NCBI GenBank assembly: GCA_020724105.1
Contig: DYHP01000008.1
Coordinates: 1-24,493 of the forward strand
Direction of reading: 5' to 3'
Origin: Candidatus Methylomirabilis sp.
Lineage (GTDB): Bacteria; Patescibacteriota; Patescibacteriia; DYHP01
Length of the DNA: 24,493 nt
This document shows positions 20,535 to 24,493 of the stretch, one piece after another. A program made the position numbers and the translations under genes. The notes beneath the pieces were generated by a model. It was given only the letters and a program-made list of their open reading frames with translations, searched no databases and had not been told where the DNA came from. Each line of letters begins with the position of its first letter. The stretch's first letter is position 1.

Positions 20535-21572
20535 ATGTTCGTAATCAAAGTTTTTATCATAACGACGCTCTCTTTTTTAATCGCCATGCTCTGGGTGCCT
20601 TTTTTGGCTAAATTTTTGCGTAAACACAATCTTGGCAAGCAAATACGCGACGCGGCGCAGACGCCGATTTACTCCGAACTTCATAAGGCGAAATTGGGCA
20701 CGCCGACTATGGGCGGCGTTTTGGTTTGGGTCACAGTGGCGTTTTTGGCGTTTCTTTTTTATTTTTTGGACAGATTTGCAGGTTGGGAATGGGCAAAATT
20801 TTTAAATTTCTTAACAAGACCGCAAACGTTTTTACCCTTAGGCGCCTTGATCGCTTCAGCGCTGGTCGGTTTGGCCGACGATTATTTGAATATCAAAAAA
20901 ATCGGCGGAAATGGCGGAGGATTGCGCGTCAGGCACCGCCTTTTGATTTATACCTTTATCGCGATTGTCGGCGCTTTATGGTTTTATTTTAAATTGGATT
21001 GGGACGTCTTCCGCGTTCCTTTTTTGGGAGATTTCAACGTCGGAATTTGGTATATTCCGATTTTTATTTTTATAATCGTCGCCACTGCTTTTTCGGTCAA
21101 TGAAACCGACGGCCTGGATGGTTTGGCAGGCGGCACTTTAATGACTGCTTTCGGCGCTTACGGCGCCATCGCTTTCGCCCAAGGAAAAATTGAACTTGCC
21201 GCCTTTTGCGGAGCGATAATCGGCGCGCTTTTGGCGTTTTTGTGGTTTAACATTTATCCGGCGAAGTTTTTTATGGGCGACACCGGCGCGATGTCTTTGG
21301 GCGTGGTTTTGGGAATAATCGCCATGCTTACCAACACCGCTTTGTTTTTGCCTGTGATTTGCGGGGTCTTCGTACTTGAATCCGTTTCCGTCATTATCCA
21401 GACCGTTTCAAAAAAAATATGGGGCAGGAAAGTTTTTCTTTCCGCCCCGATTCATCATCATTTGGAAGCCAAGGGTTGGCTTGAATCCAACATTGTCATG
21501 AGATTTTGGGTAATTTCCGGCGTTTTGGCGGTTATCGGGGTGATTTTGGTTCTTGTTGACCGGTCGATGTAA
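20535..21572 (+). CDS. mraY: MraY, phospho-N-acetylmuramoyl-pentapeptide transferase
   Basis: The protein has 345 residues and about ten helices. It moves phospho-MurNAc-pentapeptide from UDP to undecaprenyl phosphate, making lipid I on the cytoplasmic face. Family motifs are in order: HKAKLGTPTMGG (50-61), LADDY with the paired Asp (115-116), NETDGLDGLAGG (189-200), FMGDTGAMSLG (246-256) and APIHHHLE (304-311). All catalytic Asp and His positions are present. It shows the cell makes its own peptidoglycan precursors. It lies apart from other mur genes in this window. There is no Shine-Dalgarno before the ATG. Its stop is one base from the stop of the convergent small gene. Confidence 0.95.
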   Translation: MFVIKVFIITTLSFLIAMLWVPFLAKFLRKHNLGKQIRDAAQTPIYSELHKAKLGTPTMGGVLVWVTVAFLAFLFYFLDRFAGWEWAKFLNFLTRPQTFLPLGALIASALVGLADDYLNIKKIGGNGGGLRVRHRLLIYTFIAIVGALWFYFKLDWDVFRVPFLGDFNVGIWYIPIFIFIIVATAFSVNETDGLDGLAGGTLMTAFGAYGAIAFAQGKIELAAFCGAIIGALLAFLWFNIYPAKFFMGDTGAMSLGVVLGIIAMLTNTALFLPVICGVFVLESVSVIIQTVSKKIWGRKVFLSAPIHHHLEAKGWLESNIVMRFWVISGVLAVIGVILVLVDRSM

Positions 21573-21573
21573 A

Positions 21574-21774
21574 TTATCTCGGTTTTTTCTCTTCTTCCTC
21601 TTCCTTTTTCTCTTCCGTTATCTTTCTTTTGCGCGCGTCTTGTTTCTCAGGTTCTGGAATTTTAACTTCTTCAAGTTCGCCGTCGGCTTCTTCTTCAAGC
21701 GGGATCACGCATTCGCAAGCCGGACACCGGCATTGAAATCGCGGCTTCCCGCATTTTGAGCATTTTTCTATCAT
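21574..21774 (-). CDS. Small Cys-rich zinc-binding-like protein with charged tail
   Basis: The protein has 66 residues. The first 22 hold six Cys, C-x2-C-x6-C-x-C-x2-C-x-C (CSKCGKPRFQCRCPACEC), a likely zinc-binding knuckle. The rest is charged, with acidic runs and a Lys/Arg/Glu tail, and probably disordered. I do not recognise a family, and low-complexity tails can be chance open frames, but the regular Cys spacing supports a real gene. It is convergent with mraY (1-base gap). Several AT-rich -10-like hexamers lie upstream, and none is clearly best. Confidence 0.5.
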   Translation of the reverse strand: MIEKCSKCGKPRFQCRCPACECVIPLEEEADGELEEVKIPEPEKQDARKRKITEEKKEEEEEKKPR

Positions 21775-21972
21775 AGCTATAAAACTCTTAGTATCATATG
21801 ATTTTAGTTATAAAGTTATGTGGCAGTTTGTTGATAAAATTATAACATAGTATAATATTTTGTGAAAGGTCGGGGCGGGTTTATATAAATTTGACAGATT
21901 TATACACCGCTCAAGTCAAGATATTTTATGATATAATTAATATATGATATAATTAATATTGGCAATTGAGAT
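21775..21972. other. AT-rich gap between divergent small genes
   Basis: The gap contains several TATAAT-like boxes, the half-site GGTCGGGGCGGG at about 21868-21879, an isolated TTGACA at 21891 without a well-spaced -10, and the duplicated -10 at 21927-21958. No gene is seen. Confidence 0.5.
21927..21958 (+). promoter_or_regulatory. Tandem duplicated extended -10 box
   Basis: TATGATATAATTAATA (21927-21942) is repeated exactly at 21943-21958. Each copy carries TGATATAAT, an extended -10 (TATAAT at 21932-21937 and 21948-21953). The -35 regions are poor. Initiation from the second would fall near 21960, about 13 bases before the ATG at 21973, so the leader is very short. Confidence 0.6.
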
Positions 21973-22281
21973 ATGAATAATATCAATACAATGAACAATA
22001 TGAATAACAAAAAAAATAAAAAAAGAATCTTATCAATAATTTTAGTGACTGCCCTGGTTATTTTAATAATAGTTGGAGGTATCAATTTGTATTTATGGTT
22101 AAAGAAAACGCCTCAAGAAAAAGCGGCTGTGGTTATCAGCGAGTCAGTTCAAAAAGCGGCAGCAGGGGTCTTGCCGGAAAATATCGTTCCCTCTTCAAAT
22201 CCATTGGAAAAATTGCCTGAAATCAATCCGGTCGAAAAATCTAATCCTTTTAAAGATATTTATAGAAATCCTTTTGAATAA
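21973..22281 (+). CDS. Small anchored protein with NPF/Pro-rich tail
   Basis: The protein has 102 residues: an Asn/Met-rich, basic start (NNINTMNNMNNKKNKKR), one helix (ILSIILVTALVILIIVGGINLYLWL, about 20-44), an Ala/Val helix and a tail with NPLEKLPEINPVEKSNPFKDIYRNPFE. The repeated NP(L/V/F) motif resembles small anchored CPR proteins of unknown role. Topology by the positive-inside rule puts the tail outside. A terminator overlaps its stop codon. Confidence 0.65.
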   Translation: MNNINTMNNMNNKKNKKRILSIILVTALVILIIVGGINLYLWLKKTPQEKAAVVISESVQKAAAGVLPENIVPSSNPLEKLPEINPVEKSNPFKDIYRNPFE

Positions 22282-22310
22282 AAACTGCCTCAAACGCTCA
22301 GTTTTTATTT
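22281..22310 (+). terminator. Weak intrinsic terminator
   Basis: AAAACTG (22281-22287) pairs with CAGTTTT (22299-22305), loop of 11, followed by TATTT. It begins at the last base of the upstream stop codon. The stem is short and AT-rich, so read-through into the Cys-repeat gene is likely. Confidence 0.55.
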
Positions 22311-22331
22311 TTGAAAGTAATTCTTAAAAAT

Positions 22332-23864
22332 ATGTTCACTAATATGCGAATCGCTCTCAAACTGGCTTTATTTGTTATTATGCTCGTCGGCGCTTCATTT
22401 TTTGTTTATATATCAATAGCGAAAGGGCTCACTGAAGCTGACATTGTTTTTCCAATTAAAGAATTAGGAAATTGCGGGGATAAAAACGAATGCAAGCTTT
22501 TTTGCGACAAACCGGAAAATCTGAAAGCATGCCTTGATATTGCGGAGAAATACAATTTAATTTCCGCGGAAGAAATTAGAAGGGGTAAAAAATTTGCGGA
22601 AATAGGCGAGGGACCCGGCGGCTGCACTTCTCAAAGTTCCTGCGAAGCATATTGCAATGATATTGGTCATATTGATGAATGTTTAGATTATGCCGAACGG
22701 CATGGTATATTGCCCCTCGATGAATTAGAAGAGGCGAGGAAAGTGCAAGCTGCATTAAGAAGAGGAGCGCAACTCCCGGGTGGATGCAGAAATAAAGATG
22801 AATGCGATGCCTATTGCGAAAATTCTGAGCATACAGAAGAATGTATCGCTTTTGGCGTAGAGGCTGGTTTCATTCCTCCTGAAGAAGCTGAAGAAGCAAG
22901 AATGGCCTTGGAAGCGATTAAAAAAGGCGTTAAACCGCCGCCGTGTCGAGGAAAAATGGAGTGCGATGTTTATTGTTCCAAGCCTGAGTATTTTGAGGAG
23001 TGTATAAGTTTTGCTGAAGCCGCTGGTTTTGTTTCACCGAAAGAGGCCGAAATGGCTCGTAAAACAGGAGGAAAGGGCCCGGGCGATTGTAAGGGCAAGG
23101 AAGAATGCGAGAAATTTTGTGAAGACGAAAACAATTTTCAGGTTTGCGTGGATTTCGCAGTTGAATATGGCTTGATGTCTTCTGAAGACGCCGAAATGGT
23201 TCGTAAAACAGGAGGAAAGGGCCCGGGCGATTGTAAGGGCAAGGAAGAATGCGAGAAATTTTGTGAAAATCCAGCTAATCAAGAAGCATGTTTCAATTTT
23301 GCTAAAGAACACGATTTAATTTCCGAAGATGATTTGCGTCAAATGGAAGAAGGGAAGAGTATGATGTTAGAAGCGTTAGACACCGCTCCACCCGAGGTGA
23401 TAGAATGTTTGGAATCCGCTTTTGGCGCGGGATTGGCGGAAAAACTTCAAATTGGCGCGGTTTTGCCGAGTCGAGAAATGGGTGATAAGATGCGAGAATG
23501 TTTTGAGGAAGTGTTTAAAGGCGAAGGCGCTCCGGGAGGCCCGCCCAGTGAATTTCCCGGCGGTCCTCCGGAAGAATTTCCCGGCGCTCCGAAAGAATTT
23601 CCACCCACTGAAACCCCAATGCCTCCAAAGAAAGGACAGGAGCTCCCAAGAGAAGGGTGGGGACAGCCATGCCCAATGGACGCGAGAACTTGTCCGGACG
23701 GTTCGTATGTGGGCAGAATACCTCCAAAATGCGAATTCGCACCCTGTCCAGGTCTAGGCAAAACAATAGTGCCGGAAATACTCGCACCAAAGCCTGAGGA
23801 GTTTAAGGAGTTTACGCCTCCGGAGATTGCGCCGCCAGAATACCCGTCTCAACCGTCAGAATAA
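22332..23864 (+). CDS. Secreted Cys-repeat protein with six four-Cys units and Pro-rich tail
   Basis: From the ATG at 22332 the protein has 510 residues. A TTG seven codons upstream (22311) and an ATG four codons downstream (22344) are alternatives, and none has a Shine-Dalgarno. One N-terminal helix (IALKLALFVIMLVGASFFVYISIA) is a signal or anchor. Six repeats of about 48-56 residues follow, each with the pattern C-x4/5-EC-x3-C-x8/9-C and then an Ala/Glu helix ending G(L/F/I)(I/M/V)xxEE, such as GDCKGKEECEKFCEN. A degenerate seventh unit follows (IECLESAFGAGL...MRECFEEVF), then a Pro/Gly-rich stretch and a second Cys module, PCPMDARTCPDGSYVGR...CEFAPCP, that recurs in CPR proteins. The even Cys content suggests disulfides outside the cell. 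The function is unknown; adhesion, host contact or inhibition are possibilities. Confidence 0.75.
   Translation: MFTNMRIALKLALFVIMLVGASFFVYISIAKGLTEADIVFPIKELGNCGDKNECKLFCDKPENLKACLDIAEKYNLISAEEIRRGKKFAEIGEGPGGCTSQSSCEAYCNDIGHIDECLDYAERHGILPLDELEEARKVQAALRRGAQLPGGCRNKDECDAYCENSEHTEECIAFGVEAGFIPPEEAEEARMALEAIKKGVKPPPCRGKMECDVYCSKPEYFEECISFAEAAGFVSPKEAEMARKTGGKGPGDCKGKEECEKFCEDENNFQVCVDFAVEYGLMSSEDAEMVRKTGGKGPGDCKGKEECEKFCENPANQEACFNFAKEHDLISEDDLRQMEEGKSMMLEALDTAPPEVIECLESAFGAGLAEKLQIGAVLPSREMGDKMRECFEEVFKGEGAPGGPPSEFPGGPPEEFPGAPKEFPPTETPMPPKKGQELPREGWGQPCPMDARTCPDGSYVGRIPPKCEFAPCPGLGKTIVPEILAPKPEEFKEFTPPEIAPPEYPSQPSE
23046..23267 (+). repeat. Recent 144-bp in-frame duplication inside the Cys-repeat gene
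   Basis: The 78 bases at 23046-23123 recur at 23190-23267, offset 144 (48 codons), with one difference (GCT to GTT). They encode MA/VRKTGGKGPGDCKGKEE and onward, the junction of units 4/5 and 5/6. The other units have diverged in DNA, so this copy is younger. Confidence 0.85.
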
Positions 23865-23894
23865 CCTCCTTCTTTGTCATTTTGGAATTTGTTC

Positions 23895-23930
23895 GACACC
23901 GCCCCGACTTAAAGTCGAGGCGGTGTCTTT
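23895..23930 (+). terminator. Intrinsic terminator in the convergent gap
   Basis: GACACCGCCCCGACTT (23895-23910) pairs with AAGTCGAGGCGGTGTC (23912-23927) with one mismatch, followed by TTTCTAT. It lies between the Cys-repeat gene and the convergent DUF3175 gene and probably serves the plus strand. Confidence 0.85.
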
Positions 23931-23960
23931 CTATACAAGGACAAGGTCAAGGCGGATTTT

Positions 23961-24254
23961 TTAGTTGAATAATTTTTTTAGTTCTTTTTTTACTTGTTCG
24001 AGAACGCGGCGGCGTTTTTGAGGAAGGTTTTTGCCGGCGCGGTTGATGTAAAAATTAAGCATGGACATTGCCGATTGATACGGCGTCCCTTTGCGCCGCC
24101 AACTTAATTCCGCCGACTGCTTAAGCGATTTGGCGATTTTTTTCGGGTCGTCCCAGGTAAAAATTCTCGGCTCTAAATTAAGAGCGTTGCTTTCGCGCGT
24201 AACTTGCCCCGACCAATATCGCGAGTTTTGTTTTTTGTTTTTCACCGCGACCAT
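23961..24254 (-). CDS. DUF3175-family protein
   Basis: The protein has 97 residues and matches my memory of DUF3175 along its full length: YWSGQVTRESNALNLEPRIF, DPKKIAKSLKQSAELSWRRKG, SAMSMLNFYINRAGKNLP and a basic helical end, VLEQVKKELKKLF. It is small, basic, soluble and without Cys. The family has no established function to my knowledge, and the charge would suit nucleic-acid binding, which is speculation. It is a lone minus-strand gene with its own -10, convergent with the Cys-repeat gene. The ATG at 24254 has no clear Shine-Dalgarno. Confidence 0.85.
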   Translation of the reverse strand: MVAVKNKKQNSRYWSGQVTRESNALNLEPRIFTWDDPKKIAKSLKQSAELSWRRKGTPYQSAMSMLNFYINRAGKNLPQKRRRVLEQVKKELKKLFN

Positions 24255-24290
24255 ATTGTAAAATATTTTTTTGCTCGCATAACTGGTTCT

Positions 24291-24299
24291 ATTATATCA
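24291..24299 (-). promoter_or_regulatory. Extended -10 for the DUF3175 gene
   Basis: On the minus strand TGATATAAT reads 24299 to 24291, a consensus TATAAT with extended TG. The -35 region (TTTCTC) is poor. Initiation near 24284 leaves a leader of about 30 bases. Confidence 0.55.
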
Positions 24300-24343
24300 T
24301 GAAATGGCGCGCCGAGAAACGGATGTTTTTTTTAACGCAATAT

Positions 24344-24372
24344 TTGACAAAAATTATTTTTTTATTTATTAT
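24344..24372 (+). promoter_or_regulatory. Near-consensus promoter of the right-edge gene
   Basis: TTGACA (24344-24349) and TATTAT (24367-24372) are 17 bp apart in AT-rich DNA. Initiation near 24379 leaves a leader of about 50 bases containing mutually exclusive hairpins, CCCGACG/CGTCGGG (24395-24417 region) or CCCCGA/TCGGGG, before the ATG at 24430. Confidence 0.7.
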
Positions 24373-24429
24373 TTAATCATTCCGGGACAGCCCCCGACGT
24401 ATCATCGGGGCGTCGGGACTTATTAATTC

Positions 24430-24493
24430 ATGGCACTAAGATTATTTAAAAAAGATTATAGAAGACGGTCATATAAAAATACACCTTCCGGGG
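24430..24493 (+). CDS. Partial gene, basic N-terminus only
   Basis: The ATG at 24430 opens a frame that runs off the right edge: MALRLFKKDYRRRSYKNTPSG, 21 codons. It is strongly basic (eight Lys/Arg), as in the cytoplasmic start of a membrane-anchored enzyme or a nucleic-acid-binding protein, and too short to identify. Support comes from the well-placed promoter upstream and the lack of any competing frame. No Shine-Dalgarno is visible (TTATTAATTC precedes the ATG). Confidence 0.5.
   Translation, partial: MALRLFKKDYRRRSYKNTPSG

Noticed and set aside
24299..24376. 25-codon frame starting MKWRAEKRMFFL
   Set aside because: It overlaps the near-consensus promoter at 24344-24372 and has no Shine-Dalgarno or homology.
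1..24493. UGA recoding as in Gracilibacteria/Absconditabacteria
   Set aside because: All main genes read through without internal TGA, so the standard code is sufficient.

Overview
The window reads as a chromosomal segment of an ultrasmall Candidate Phyla Radiation bacterium, most likely Parcubacteria-like (Patescibacteria). This is inference from several traits: a compact type IV pilus cluster of the Gram-positive/CPR type, many short membrane-anchored surface proteins, half-sized versions of common families (a six-helix MFS protein, a bare SPFH protein), many starts without a Shine-Dalgarno, and intergenic DNA packed with hairpins and short repeats. The standard code fits every gene. I see no rRNA, tRNA, CRISPR array or transposase gene.

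Region 1 (1-7600, all minus strand) looks like one long surface-protein operon read from an extended -10 promoter near 7602-7629. In order of transcription it encodes a tail-fibre-like secreted protein, an acidic-linker membrane protein, and then two successive pairs of a secreted protein with a WxL-like C-terminal module followed by a membrane-anchored DUF916-like protein. The start of a Pro-rich anchored protein runs off the left edge. The alternating pairs resemble the WxL / WxL-interacting-protein surface systems of Firmicutes.

Region 2 (7700-12260, plus strand) holds a half-size MFS protein, a YidC/Oxa1 insertase, an SPFH/band 7 protein, a 924-base gene-free stretch full of inverted repeats, and a membrane-anchored S41 (Ctp-type) protease with its own promoter, structured leader and strong terminator.

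Region 3 (12300-19950, minus strand) is a type IV pilus operon in the order pilB, pilC, a large pilin-like protein carrying a concanavalin A-like fold, a smaller pseudopilin, pilM, pilN, pilO and a small membrane protein. PilB is the assembly ATPase, PilC the platform protein, and PilM/N/O the alignment complex. No pilT, pilD or secretin gene lies here.

Region 4 (19940-24493) begins with a plus-strand promoter placed back to back with the pilB promoter. It drives a three-helix membrane protein and probably mraY (peptidoglycan lipid I synthesis). After mraY come a small Cys-rich acidic protein (minus), a small anchored protein, a large secreted Cys-repeat protein, a DUF3175 protein (minus) and the first 21 codons of a further gene with a near-consensus promoter.

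The most unusual features are the duplicated WxL-like/DUF916-like pairs, the lectin-like domain inside a pilin, and a family of intergenic elements made of CGCCA boxes phased every 10-12 bp. Those elements fill the whole gap from one gene's stop to the next gene's start at three loci, including both sides of pilM.
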